14,315 nt of DNA from Lachnoclostridium sp. UBA933 (lineage in GTDB: Bacteria; Bacillota; Clostridia; Lachnospirales; Lachnospiraceae), in assembly GCA_002293545.1 (NCBI GenBank), contig DBDL01000073.1, positions 6,169 through 20,483 on the forward strand, read 5' to 3'. Shown piece after piece: positions 1-7,612 of this stretch (within the stretch, counting starts at the first letter, position 1; each line of letters starts with the position of its first letter). Under the pieces are notes generated by a model. The model was given only the letters and a program-made list of their open reading frames with translations, was not told the DNA's origin and did no database searches. The position numbers and the translations under genes are program-made.

Positions 1-23
1 CGGTTCGAATCCGCTCAGGAGCT
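1..23 (+). tRNA. 3' end of a tRNA (partial)
   Basis: The window opens inside a tRNA. Positions 3-11 are the canonical T-loop with its closing pair (G-TTCGAAT-C). Positions 1-3 pair with 11-13 as the visible part of the T-stem, and 14-15 would pair with bases outside the window. Positions 16-22 (CAGGAGC) are the 3' acceptor strand, so the 5' strand should read GCTCCTG. Position 23 (T) is the discriminator. CCA is not encoded. The anticodon is outside the window, so the amino acid cannot be assigned; a U73 discriminator would fit Gly, Thr or Cys, but this is weak. Confidence 0.75.
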
Positions 24-30
24 TATAAAA

Positions 31-77
31 GAAACCGCCTTAAACGGTACAATTTAAGGCGGTTTCTTTGTTTTTTG
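31..77 (+). terminator. Rho-independent terminator after the tRNA
   Basis: A perfect 14-bp stem (31-44 pairing with 53-66, GAAACCGCCTTAAA) closes an 8-nt loop and is followed by TTTGTTTTTTG. It lies 7 nt after the tRNA end, so it terminates the tRNA transcript. It also separates that transcript from the exporter gene downstream. Confidence 0.93.
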
Positions 78-279
78 TTCGTACCATGGTTTCATGATTT
101 TGCATTGGTTTTTATTGGTTTTGTACGTTTTGATGAATGATAAGTTGCTGAAGCAATATTATAAAACCGCACAATCCCTAATTTCATTGCATATTATGAT
201 GTTATTACATGACAGCGGTTCACCCTGAAATGCGAACCCGGATCAAACATTTGCATCATATCGAAAGAAGGATTGTCAT

Positions 280-1656
280 TTGGCGTCAATAGAGATGAAC
301 GAAGCAAGACGAAAAAATATCATTGGTATCATTGTCGCAGGTGCCTTTTTATCGTTTTTAGGGCAAAGCCTGCTGACTTCATCCATACCCATACTATCGA
401 AAATTTTTCATGTTTCGGAGGCTGTCGGCACATGGCTGACCACCTCTTACATACTGGTACTTGGTGTAATCAGCGCACTTACCGCCTGTCTTATCAACCG
501 CTTGCCTACAAGAAAAATTTTTCTCGGCAGCATGTCTGTTTTTGCATTCGGCTGCTTATTATCTCCGTTTGCATGGAATTTTCCTGTGCTGCTTATCTCA
601 AGAATCATACAGGCAATCGGTGCCGGCGTATTGATGCCGCTGGCACAGGTCGTCGCTTTACACCTCTACCCCCGAAAACAGCACGGTCATGCTTTTGCTG
701 TCATCGGGATTGCCGTGGCATTTGCGCCCGCAATCGGTCCGACACTGGCGGGCATTTTGGTGGATTTGTTCGGCTGGCGAAGCATTTTTTATTTGATGTT
801 CACTTTACTGGCAATTGTAACGGTTGCCGGCTTCTGTTTTCTGAAAAATGTAGGAATCAACTTTCATGACCGGTTTGATGCTTTGTCGGCACTGTTTTAC
901 GCGATGGGATTCTGTGCCCTAATGATAGGTGTTTCGGCGTTTTCGGGTACGGGCAGTAAAATTTATCACGTGCTGCTCCCTATCATCATCGGGATACTTC
1001 TCCTTCTTGTATTCGTCATACGTTCGTTTAAACTGGAACACCCCCTGCTTCGTTTACAGCTTTTTATCAACCGGGATTTTACCCTGACCTTCCTGTTAAT
1101 TGTCGTCGGTTATATTGCCTCAATGTCTGCCGTAATGCTTGTACCCCTTTATCTCCAAACGGCACGCGGCATTTCCGAAACGATTTGCGGATTGGTCATA
1201 CTGCCGGGAGCACTCTCCACTCTGATTGCCAATCCGATTGGCGGTAAAATGCTGGATTCAAAGGGGCCGCGTCCAGTCGCTGTTCTTGGCATGGCAATTA
1301 TGACCGCCGGCACAGCGGCATTCTGTATTTTTGACAGGAATATTTCTTTAATCTTAGTTGGGACTGCCTATTGTGCCCGAATGTTTGGCATGACCTTGTT
1401 TATGAACCCGCTGACTGCCTACTGTGCCGGCGGGTTAAAAGGGGCAGAAATATCCCACGGCAACGCAATTATTGCATCCATGCGGCAGATGCTCGGTACG
1501 CTCAGTGCTGCCGCGCTTGTTGCCGTAACAGAAACGGCATCCTCAAACGGCAGCACAGACGTACATGGTATCAATGTTTCTTTCAGCGTACAAACCATAT
1601 TGTACCTTATCGGACTGGCAACAGCTATTGTGTTTATAAAATCAAGGAAACCCTGA
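280..1656 (+). CDS. MFS drug exporter, DHA2 (14-TM, EmrB/QacA-like) family
   Basis: Proton-driven multidrug efflux permease of the inner membrane, 458 residues, a usual length for the DHA2 branch. Hydrophobic segments run through the whole protein. Visible motifs are GTWLTTSYIL (50-59), a divergent motif A loop after TM2 (INRLPTRKIFL, 72-82), the motif B arginine in RIIQAIGAG (108-116), and the antiporter motif C around APAIGPTLAG (149-158) followed by FGWRSIF. The start is TTG at 280: AAGAAGGA at 265-272 stands 7 nt upstream, which favours it over an in-frame ATG at 295 that has no comparable site. The gene is transcribed alone between the tRNA terminator and a convergent gene. No local regulator of the TetR or MarR type is present. 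Substrate is unknown; the family exports drugs, dyes and some metabolites. Confidence 0.88.
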   Translation: MASIEMNEARRKNIIGIIVAGAFLSFLGQSLLTSSIPILSKIFHVSEAVGTWLTTSYILVLGVISALTACLINRLPTRKIFLGSMSVFAFGCLLSPFAWNFPVLLISRIIQAIGAGVLMPLAQVVALHLYPRKQHGHAFAVIGIAVAFAPAIGPTLAGILVDLFGWRSIFYLMFTLLAIVTVAGFCFLKNVGINFHDRFDALSALFYAMGFCALMIGVSAFSGTGSKIYHVLLPIIIGILLLLVFVIRSFKLEHPLLRLQLFINRDFTLTFLLIVVGYIASMSAVMLVPLYLQTARGISETICGLVILPGALSTLIANPIGGKMLDSKGPRPVAVLGMAIMTAGTAAFCIFDRNISLILVGTAYCARMFGMTLFMNPLTAYCAGGLKGAEISHGNAIIASMRQMLGTLSAAALVAVTETASSNGSTDVHGINVSFSVQTILYLIGLATAIVFIKSRKP

Positions 1657-1713
1657 CGATGATCCCTATGATACCGTCATCTCCGGTATATTCCGTTCTC
1701 ATTTATATAACAA

Positions 1714-2742
1714 TCATACCGGAAACCGCCGAATCGGATTCTCCTCTCCGCAAAGGATATGAATCGCACGCAGTATTTCTTCTTTCCTTTCAGAAGCTTC
1801 CTCCTCCGAAAGATCAAGCATCACATCTTCCACCTCCGGAGTATAACGGAATTTCCCCGCCACCGCACCTTGAAACTCGCCGTCGATCAATAAGTAATAT
1901 AAGGTATCCGGATAGGAATGCGGGTATCTTTCTTTCAGGATATGTTCATTTGATTTTACCAAGATGTCATTGCGGTGCAGCGCGTAAACCGTTCTCTGTA
2001 TATTGCCCGAATAGGTTTCCAACAGCTCTTTGTCAGTTGTCAGCAGATACTGCTGATCCGTTTCTGTTAAAATCCCTTCGGTCAGTAACTCCTCCGCCGC
2101 TTTCCTGCTGTCTTTAACCGGCAGTTTATAAAATGACCTCACCATATCAAGGTCAAACATCACAAGACGGTATGCAAATCTTTGGAGCAGGACTTTTAAG
2201 GCTTCCACCCGCGTATATTTTGTCAAATCCGCCTCCGGAAACATTTCTTGGAAAGGATACCATCCCCGGTCCCACTCCCCGTCGTATTGGTCTTCATAGA
2301 GTAAAAAGGCTTCCTGCAAGCGGTGAAGAACCGGTGTGATTTCCTTAACGAGCATCCCTGTGGATTCTTTTATCTGCTGAATGTTCATCGGTCCTTCGCG
2401 GTCAATTAATTCTAACAGCATGAGCTGGCGTTCGGTTGGTTTCTTCAGCGGTTTTTGAAACAGGCAGGCGAACAATTCCATGTCCTCTGATACAATCCAG
2501 CCCAAATTCCCTCCGGAAAAGCGTCCTTTGATAAGCCGGCGGTTCAGCTGCCTCCCGCGGTTAAACTCCATATCATCAAAATCCGCCCGATAAGACAGAC
2601 TGGGCGGATCACCAAATCCATTCCAGTATACGTTTTGTCCGGGCTGTGTGTCACGGTAAAGAGATAAATATTCTGTTTCGTTTGCTTTACGGCTGAGAAA
2701 CTGACGCTCCATCCGCAGCGCATTCACTTTTCTTAAGTCCAT
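1714..2742 (-). CDS. Winged-helix protein, probably AlkZ/YcaQ-like (HTH_42) superfamily
   Basis: 342 residues, soluble. A winged-helix segment is visible at about 104-150 (ERQLMLLELIDREGPM, then ITPVLHRLQEAFLLYED). An N-terminal region has LIKGRFSGGNLGWIV (70-84), and a C-terminal beta segment reads YLLIDGEFQGAVAGKF (283-298). This order resembles the family of winged-helix DNA glycosylases (E. coli YcaQ/AlkZ) that unhook interstrand crosslinks. I cannot place the catalytic QxQ or QxD motif with certainty; QPGQ at 33-36 is the only nearby candidate. DNA binding is likely, glycosylase activity is not shown. GGGAGG (2749-2754) precedes the ATG by 6 nt. The gene lies 69 bp after the MATE gene on the same strand and may be read with it or from its own promoter inside the 2763-2791 dyad. 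It converges with the MFS gene. Confidence 0.6.
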   Translation of the reverse strand: MDLRKVNALRMERQFLSRKANETEYLSLYRDTQPGQNVYWNGFGDPPSLSYRADFDDMEFNRGRQLNRRLIKGRFSGGNLGWIVSEDMELFACLFQKPLKKPTERQLMLLELIDREGPMNIQQIKESTGMLVKEITPVLHRLQEAFLLYEDQYDGEWDRGWYPFQEMFPEADLTKYTRVEALKVLLQRFAYRLVMFDLDMVRSFYKLPVKDSRKAAEELLTEGILTETDQQYLLTTDKELLETYSGNIQRTVYALHRNDILVKSNEHILKERYPHSYPDTLYYLLIDGEFQGAVAGKFRYTPEVEDVMLDLSEEEASERKEEILRAIHILCGEENPIRRFPV

Positions 2743-2762
2743 TTCCGTCCTCCCTTTCCTTT

Positions 2763-2791
2763 GTTCTCTATTCCATTATGACATAGAGAAC
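2763..2791 (-). promoter_or_regulatory. Dyad flanking an extended -10 box; candidate operator
   Basis: GTTCTCTA (2763-2770) and TAGAGAAC (2784-2791) form a perfect 8-bp inverted repeat with a 13-nt spacer. On the minus strand the spacer holds TGTCATAAT, an extended -10 element (CATAAT at 2780-2775). The half-sites therefore flank the -10 box of the winged-helix gene starting at 2742. No good -35 is seen at 17 bp (TTGTCG lies only 12 bp away). A repressor site is the natural reading; an RNA hairpin is an alternative. Confidence 0.4.
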
Positions 2792-2811
2792 ACGACAACA
2801 GTATGTCCTGT

Positions 2812-4146
2812 TCAATGTATCAAGTCAAATTTTTTCCACACCCCGGAACGCCATCGAATCAAGAAACAGATTCCCCGGATGATTTCATCCATTGCCATCG
2901 CAATCCATACGCCGACCAGTCCATACCCGAATACGATTCCAAACAGATAGGAACCGCCTACGGCAACAATCCACATAACAACGATTCCCAGCATAACAGG
3001 GAACTTCGTATCTCCGGTCGCCTGGAGGGAACGCACTAAACAGACATTCGTGCATTTGCCGAACTGCAAAAATATGTCGATGAAGAATATCTGCTTTGCT
3101 AAAGCCACCGTTCTTTCATCCGGTGTAAACAACCCCACAATGTTATCGCTGAAAATCCATACGATTACTGACATGACAACACCGATGCTCATTCCGAAAA
3201 GCCATGTTTTTTTTATACGGTTATTGGCACTTTCGATATCTCCTGCCCCAATCGCACGGCTTACAATGATTTGCGCCACCTGTGCCACCGATACGGAATA
3301 AATAACGGAAACCCATTGAAACATAGAAACATAGAATTTAGCGTTTGTTATATATAAAAATCCGAAGGTATTGACGACACGCAGTATCGTGGTTTGGGAA
3401 AGACTGAACGATATCAGTTCCCCTGCGGACGGCAGTCCGATTCCAAGCATTTTCCGGAACTCCAGAAAAGGAAACGGAAATAAATATTTCTTCCGCAGCC
3501 GGAAATCTGTTTTCTTATGTAAGAAATAAATGCCGAGAAGAAGCCCCGCCAACCGGCTGATTGATGTGGCGATTCCGGCTCCGACTGCTCCCATGGCAGG
3601 AAACGGTCCGACTCCGTTAATCAGCAGAAAGTTAAAGCCAACATTGACAATATTGATGACAATCGAAATGTGCATCGTCGTTTTCATCATTTTCTTGGTT
3701 TTGAAAATCGCCGATATCCCCATATACAACCCTTGAAAAAGAATGAAGCCGCCTACCGCATAGGCGTACCCCAACGTCGTTTCCATCAGGTTATCCGGGA
3801 CTTTCATAAAAGTGAAAATGCTTCTTCCGAATACGACAATAATCAAGCTGATCAGCAAGCTGAATATCGTATTGACATATACCGTCAAATGATATACGAC
3901 GTTTGTCCGCTTCGACTGCTGGGAAGCGGTATACTGGGAAGCTAAAATCATCGTAGCCAGATTTATCACATTAAATAATATAACAAGGAGATTTAAAATC
4001 TGATTGGCATTCCCGACGGCATAAACCGCTTTCTGTGAATGATAACTCAGCATATATTGATCCACGTTTCCTACAAGAGTCGTAAAAAGCAGTTCAATAA
4101 AAATCGGCCATGTCAGTTGAAATATCTTTTCTTTATCCTGTTTCAT
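2812..4146 (-). CDS. MATE family multidrug/toxin exporter
   Basis: Na+ or H+ coupled efflux protein of the inner membrane, 444 residues with about 12 hydrophobic segments in two homologous halves, the normal MATE length. The N half opens with the family pattern LTWPIFIELLFTTLVGNVDQ (11-30) followed by YAVGNANQI. The C half opens at about residue 234 with LGIGLPSAGELISFSLSQT, the pseudo-repeat of the first half, and contains VAQIIVSRAIGAGD. The ATG follows GGAGG (4151-4155) at 4 nt spacing. It stands between degV and the winged-helix gene on the same strand. A candidate promoter overlapping a long inverted repeat precedes it. Substrate cannot be predicted. Confidence 0.9.
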   Translation of the reverse strand: MKQDKEKIFQLTWPIFIELLFTTLVGNVDQYMLSYHSQKAVYAVGNANQILNLLVILFNVINLATMILASQYTASQQSKRTNVVYHLTVYVNTIFSLLISLIIVVFGRSIFTFMKVPDNLMETTLGYAYAVGGFILFQGLYMGISAIFKTKKMMKTTMHISIVINIVNVGFNFLLINGVGPFPAMGAVGAGIATSISRLAGLLLGIYFLHKKTDFRLRKKYLFPFPFLEFRKMLGIGLPSAGELISFSLSQTTILRVVNTFGFLYITNAKFYVSMFQWVSVIYSVSVAQVAQIIVSRAIGAGDIESANNRIKKTWLFGMSIGVVMSVIVWIFSDNIVGLFTPDERTVALAKQIFFIDIFLQFGKCTNVCLVRSLQATGDTKFPVMLGIVVMWIVAVGGSYLFGIVFGYGLVGVWIAMAMDEIIRGICFLIRWRSGVWKKFDLIH

Positions 4147-4183
4147 ATTCCCTCCGCTTTCTTTCCTTTGTATCTATAAATAA

Positions 4184-4232
4184 TTTAAGAGTAAAATCAT
4201 CCGGTCACCCAAGGATTCATTTTACTCTTAAA
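4184..4232 (-). terminator. Long perfect inverted repeat between degV and the MATE gene
   Basis: TTTAAGAGTAAAAT (4184-4197) is the exact reverse complement of 4219-4232, giving 14-bp arms around a 21-nt loop. ATCC (4199-4202) and GGAT (4213-4216) inside the loop could extend the pairing. It lies 60 bp after the degV stop, where a terminator is expected, and the minus-strand sequence after the stem is AT-rich but not a clean U-tract (TATTTATAG). It also overlaps the -10 of the candidate MATE promoter, so an operator role is equally possible. Confidence 0.5.
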
Positions 4233-4247
4233 TGTTAAGAATAGCAA
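4219..4247 (-). promoter_or_regulatory. Candidate sigma-A promoter of the MATE gene
   Basis: On the minus strand TTGCTA (4247-4242) and TAAAAT (4224-4219) are separated by 17 bp. The predicted start near 4212 gives a leader of about 65 nt before the MATE ATG. The -10 lies inside one arm of the 14-bp inverted repeat, which suggests either negative control or read-through around a terminator. Confidence 0.45.
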
Positions 4248-4291
4248 TATCGAAAACAGAAAATTAATACCTTTTCATTGAAGCCTTTCCC

Positions 4292-5128
4292 TCAATAGGA
4301 TACAATAATGCCTCCGTCATTGGCATATAAAGAACTCAATCCCCTCTGTTCCGTTATAATAATCTCTTTAAACGGTATCATTTTATTGATCTGCTCTTTT
4401 ACAAACAATGCACGGCGTGCATGATTGCAGTGGGATATTGCCAAAACCCGGTTTGCGCTGTCAACCGCATCTTCTTTTATCAATTGTACCATTTTTATCA
4501 GTGCCATTTTCATCCCGCGTGCCTGCCCCGCCTTATCAATCGTTCCTTCCTGCGTTGCTTTCATGATAGGTTTTATATTCAAAACCTCACAGAGCAATGC
4601 GGTCATTTTGTTAAGTCTTCCGTTTTTCCTCAAATTATCCAATGATTCCAGTACAAATTTCGTTTTCATTTGTGTTCTGTACTCCTCCACACTTTTGACG
4701 ACTTTATCAAAAGTCATCCCCAGTTCTTTCAGCTCCATAATCTTCCGTCCGATCAGTGTTTCACCGGCGGAGGCAGACTTGGAATCAAATACGGCAACCT
4801 TTGCCGACGGGTTTTTTTCGGTATAGTCCCTCGCGGCAATCATTGCTGAATTATATGTTCCGCTTAGTTCCGAGGACAATGTTACAACAAATACTTCCTC
4901 TGCATGTTCAAATGACTTTTGAAACGCTTCCGATGACGGGCAGGATGATCTTGGGCATTCTTCCAGTTTCTTCATCTTCCTTAAAAACTCTTGCTGATGA
5001 AAGCTCTCATCATCAATAATTGTTTCTTCTCCCAAATGCAATTGCAGCGGCACATTGGAATATTTTCCGCTGTCACGCATATCTTCCGTCAGCTCCATGC
5101 AGCTATCCCCAATAATCTTATATGGCAT
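4292..5128 (-). CDS. DegV family fatty-acid-binding protein (FakB-like)
   Basis: 278 residues, the family's usual size, cytosolic. DegV/FakB proteins bind one fatty acid and present it to the kinase FakA, which makes acyl-phosphate for phospholipid synthesis. Motifs in order: IIGDSCMELTEDM (5-17), the SSCPSS segment (61-66) at the place of the TSQPS fatty-acid carboxylate contact, VTLSSELSGTYNSA (82-95), FDSKSASAGE (114-123), LESLDNLRKNGRLNK (160-174) and LNIKPIM. The C terminus YANDGGIIVSY replaces the H-x-GPG type ending of some members. AAGGAGG (5138-5144) stands 9 nt before the ATG. No fakA is in the window, so the partner is encoded elsewhere. Family assignment is firm; the lipid carried is unknown. 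Confidence 0.9.
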   Translation of the reverse strand: MPYKIIGDSCMELTEDMRDSGKYSNVPLQLHLGEETIIDDESFHQQEFLRKMKKLEECPRSSCPSSEAFQKSFEHAEEVFVVTLSSELSGTYNSAMIAARDYTEKNPSAKVAVFDSKSASAGETLIGRKIMELKELGMTFDKVVKSVEEYRTQMKTKFVLESLDNLRKNGRLNKMTALLCEVLNIKPIMKATQEGTIDKAGQARGMKMALIKMVQLIKEDAVDSANRVLAISHCNHARRALFVKEQINKMIPFKEIIITEQRGLSSLYANDGGIIVSY

Positions 5129-5151
5129 AACACCTTTCCTCCTTATGTTCT

Positions 5152-5180
5152 ATTATACTTTTATATGTAGTTTTGTATAC
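5152..5180 (-). promoter_or_regulatory. Candidate promoter of degV
   Basis: A perfect minus-strand TATAAT (5157-5152) lies 23 bp before the ATG. At 17 bp spacing the -35 is poor (GTATAC, 5180-5175). A short inverted repeat GTAGT/ACTAC (5167-5171, 5179-5183) overlaps the spacer and -35, and could bind a regulator. The -10 is convincing, the rest is tentative. The start site would fall nearly at the ribosome binding site, giving a very short leader. Confidence 0.4.
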
Positions 5181-5253
5181 TACTTATAGTAACATTGGAC
5201 ACCTTATATGTCAATCCCTATTATTTTTTAGACCGTTATTTTTATTCATATAA

Positions 5254-5292
5254 AAACCCCAATGTACCGTTTATTGCCATACATCAGGGTTT
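5254..5292 (-). terminator. Rho-independent terminator of htpG
   Basis: On the minus strand AAACCC-TG-ATGTA-type arms (5292-5280 with 5266-5254) form an 11-bp stem interrupted by one 2-nt internal mismatch around a 13-nt loop. The 3' arm runs into GGGGTTTTTATATG. It starts about 18 nt after the htpG stop and separates htpG from degV. Confidence 0.85.
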
Positions 5293-5309
5293 CCTTTTCC
5301 ATAATAAAA

Positions 5310-7454
5310 TTATTTTGCAGCCGTCATCATGATTTCATTGCTTCTCTCGATGAACTTTGTCATTCTTTCCGGTTCTAACGGTTTATGTGCCAGCGATGCC
5401 AAGTCATAAAGGTGTTCGCATATCATCGGCACTTTTTTGTCCTTTTTATTCGCAAAGATATACTGAACCAATTCATGATTCACATTTAAAATTAAGGTTT
5501 CACCTTCGCCGTCCGGACCGAATCCGCCCATTCCGTTCATTGCATACATTTTCATCATATCCTGCATTCTTCTGGTCTGCTCGGAAAGTGTAATCATAGA
5601 AGAAACCTTTTCATTTTTCAGTTTCTCCGCTTTGACTTCCAAATTCTCTTTTCCCAGTGCTTTTCGGAAAACCTTGGTCAGTTCATCCGTTTCTTTCTTT
5701 AAGTCTTCTTCTCCGACCGATTCTTTAAAGTCTTCCGTCAGCTCTGCGTCAATTCTCTGGAAACGGATTTTTTCATTTTTGGATTCGACGGCAGTCACAA
5801 ACGGCTGGTCGATGTTGTGCGTCAGTATAAAGGCATTCATATCCTGTTCACGGAACATATTGATATACTGGCTTTGCTGCTGTTCATCCGTCACATAATA
5901 AACGGTTGTCTTTGGAACTTCTTTTTCTTCGCCCTCATTTTCCTCCGTTTCTTTTGCGTCCTCTACTTCCGGCACTTCATTTTCTTCCAGATACTCATTC
6001 AATGTCATATATTTTCCGTCTAAATCTTTGTAAATGATGTATTCATTGATTCGTTCATTGAACTTTTCATCTTTCAGACAGCCGAACTTAATAAACGGGC
6101 TGATATCATCCCAGTATTTTTCATAATTTTCACGGTCTGTCTTGCACATTCCCGTAAGCTTGTCCGCTACTTTTTTTGAAATATAATCCGAAATCTTTTT
6201 TACAAACCCATCATTCTGGAGCGCACTTCTGGATACGTTAAGCGGTAAATCCGGACAGTCAATTACGCCCTTTAACAGCATTAAAAATTCGGGAATGACC
6301 TCCTTGATGTTATCGGCAATAAACACCTGATTGTTATAAAGCTTAATCACGCCTTCTAAATTATCATACTCGGTATTTAATTTCGGGAAATACAAAATAC
6401 CTTTTAGATTAAAGGGATAATCCATATTCAGATGAATCCAGAACAACGGTTCTTTATAGTCATGGAATACTTCTCTGTAAAAGTCCTTATATTCTTCTTC
6501 CTTACAGTCGTTTGGATGTTTGCTCCATAATGGGGCGGTATTATTGATCGGAACCGGACGTTTCTCGATTTTTGCTTTTTTTACTTTTTCTTTCTTCTCT
6601 TTTTTTGCTTTTTTCTTTTCTTTCTTGCTTTCGTCCTTTTTATCCTTTTCTGTGTCCTGTTCTTCCTCACTCTTACTGTCTGCGTCTATCTCTTCCGCTT
6701 CCGCCTCTTCTTCCAGCTCATCTTCCGGTAACGGTACGGTCACTTCTTCCTCAAACTCCTCAATCACCGTATCGGTTTCCAATACTTCCTCTCTATTGAC
6801 GGTTTCCGTTTCCTGTTCTGCATTTGCCTTTTCCAGATAAATCTCAAACGGCATAAAGGAACAGTATTTCGTCAATATTTCTCTCACACGGTAATCATTT
6901 GAAAATTCATAGCTGTCATCATTCAAGTACAATGTGACAACCGTACCGAATTCTTCCTTATCACTGCTGTCCATTTCAAAATCCGTACCGCCTTCGGACT
7001 CCCAGTGCACTGCTTCGGAACCGTCCTTGTATGATTTGGTGTCAATCGTCACACGGTCCGCTACCATGAATGACGAATAAAAGCCCAATCCAAAATGACC
7101 GATAATCTGTTCTTCATTGGCTTTGTCTTTGTATTTTTCCATAAAATCCGTAGCACCCGAAAATGCCACCTGATTGATATACTCTTTCACTTCTTCTGCG
7201 GTCATACCGATCCCGTTGTCTTTTACCTGAATCGTTTTATCCTCCGCATTGACCGTAACCGTAAGCTTTGGCTTATAGCCCTCCGGTAATACCGCCTCTC
7301 CGATCACCTCCAATTTGTTCAGTTTCGTAATGGCATCACAGCCATTCGATATCAATTCCCGGACAAAAATATCGTGATCGGAATATAACCACTTTTTTAT
7401 AATCGGAAATATATTTTCCGACTCAATTGATAAACTGCCATGTTCTTTTTTCAT
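5310..7454 (-). CDS. htpG: HtpG, bacterial Hsp90 chaperone with a long charged linker
   Basis: ATP-dependent cytosolic dimeric chaperone. The GHKL ATPase domain spans about 1-207, with RELISNGCDA (32-41; Glu33 and Asn37 contact ATP/Mg), DNGIGM (79-84) and the lid GHFGLGFYSSF (119-129). The middle domain starts at about 300 and holds NVSRSALQND (406-415), whose Arg409 matches the ATP-contacting arginine. The C-terminal dimerisation domain reaches 714 and lacks a eukaryotic MEEVD tail. At 714 residues it is about 90 longer than E. coli HtpG (624). The excess is mainly residues 210-297, first Glu/Asp-rich then Lys-rich, plus a smaller acidic stretch at 489-513. GGAGGG (7459-7464) precedes the ATG. 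A CIRCE operator and strong promoter lie upstream and a terminator follows, so it is probably a single-gene heat-shock unit. Confidence 0.97.
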   Translation of the reverse strand: MKKEHGSLSIESENIFPIIKKWLYSDHDIFVRELISNGCDAITKLNKLEVIGEAVLPEGYKPKLTVTVNAEDKTIQVKDNGIGMTAEEVKEYINQVAFSGATDFMEKYKDKANEEQIIGHFGLGFYSSFMVADRVTIDTKSYKDGSEAVHWESEGGTDFEMDSSDKEEFGTVVTLYLNDDSYEFSNDYRVREILTKYCSFMPFEIYLEKANAEQETETVNREEVLETDTVIEEFEEEVTVPLPEDELEEEAEAEEIDADSKSEEEQDTEKDKKDESKKEKKKAKKEKKEKVKKAKIEKRPVPINNTAPLWSKHPNDCKEEEYKDFYREVFHDYKEPLFWIHLNMDYPFNLKGILYFPKLNTEYDNLEGVIKLYNNQVFIADNIKEVIPEFLMLLKGVIDCPDLPLNVSRSALQNDGFVKKISDYISKKVADKLTGMCKTDRENYEKYWDDISPFIKFGCLKDEKFNERINEYIIYKDLDGKYMTLNEYLEENEVPEVEDAKETEENEGEEKEVPKTTVYYVTDEQQQSQYINMFREQDMNAFILTHNIDQPFVTAVESKNEKIRFQRIDAELTEDFKESVGEEDLKKETDELTKVFRKALGKENLEVKAEKLKNEKVSSMITLSEQTRRMQDMMKMYAMNGMGGFGPDGEGETLILNVNHELVQYIFANKKDKKVPMICEHLYDLASLAHKPLEPERMTKFIERSNEIMMTAAK

Positions 7455-7470
7455 GATTCCCTCCGTTTCA

Positions 7471-7486
7471 CCGCGTACATGTGCGG
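7471..7486 (-). other. Near-palindrome in the htpG leader
   Basis: CCGCGTACATGTGCGG is palindromic apart from two positions that can form G-U wobbles. It sits 6 nt upstream of the GGAGGG ribosome binding site in the predicted 115-nt leader. A short leader hairpin that protects the mRNA or modulates translation is possible, but it does not pair with the ribosome binding site, so there is no direct sign of an RNA thermometer. Confidence 0.3.
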
Positions 7487-7576
7487 ATATTTGAAATTAT
7501 TATTTTGTGCGAAGTCAAAAACACCCGCTTGCTCAAGACAACACGTAAAAACGTACTGTATGGGCTTATAACAACA

Positions 7577-7605
7577 ATCATAATATAAGAAAATGGAAAT
7601 GTCAA
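7577..7605 (-). promoter_or_regulatory. Sigma-A promoter of htpG
   Basis: On the minus strand a perfect -35 TTGACA (7605-7600) and a -10 TATGAT (7582-7577) are separated by exactly 17 bp. Predicted start near 7570, leader about 115 nt. The CIRCE element ends 7 bp upstream of the -35, close enough for bound HrcA to block RNA polymerase. Confidence 0.9.
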
Positions 7606-7612
7606 GAGGAAA

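Noticed and set aside
217..238. GGTTC/GAACC inverted repeat upstream of the MFS gene
   Set aside because: Five base pairs with a 12-nt loop is within chance; no -35/-10 pair at good spacing was found in 78-279 either.
1..279. tRNA end as a possible integration (att) site of a genomic island
   Set aside because: No integrase and no repeated copy of the tRNA 3' end was noticed in the window; the genes downstream look like ordinary chromosome.
1671..1722. ATACCG/CGGTAT/ATACCGG inverted repeats between convergent MFS and winged-helix genes
   Set aside because: Arms are only 6-7 bp with no U-tract; a terminator is expected here but I cannot support this one.
1371..2117. 248-codon + strand frame bridging the MFS and winged-helix genes
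   Set aside because: It overlaps two recognisable genes in other frames and has no family resemblance or ribosome binding site.
6520..6840. Ser-rich open frame on the + strand inside htpG
   Set aside because: It is the antisense reading of the Glu/Lys-rich linker codons (TTC/TCT from GAA/AGA); no ribosome binding site and a firmly identified gene on the other strand.
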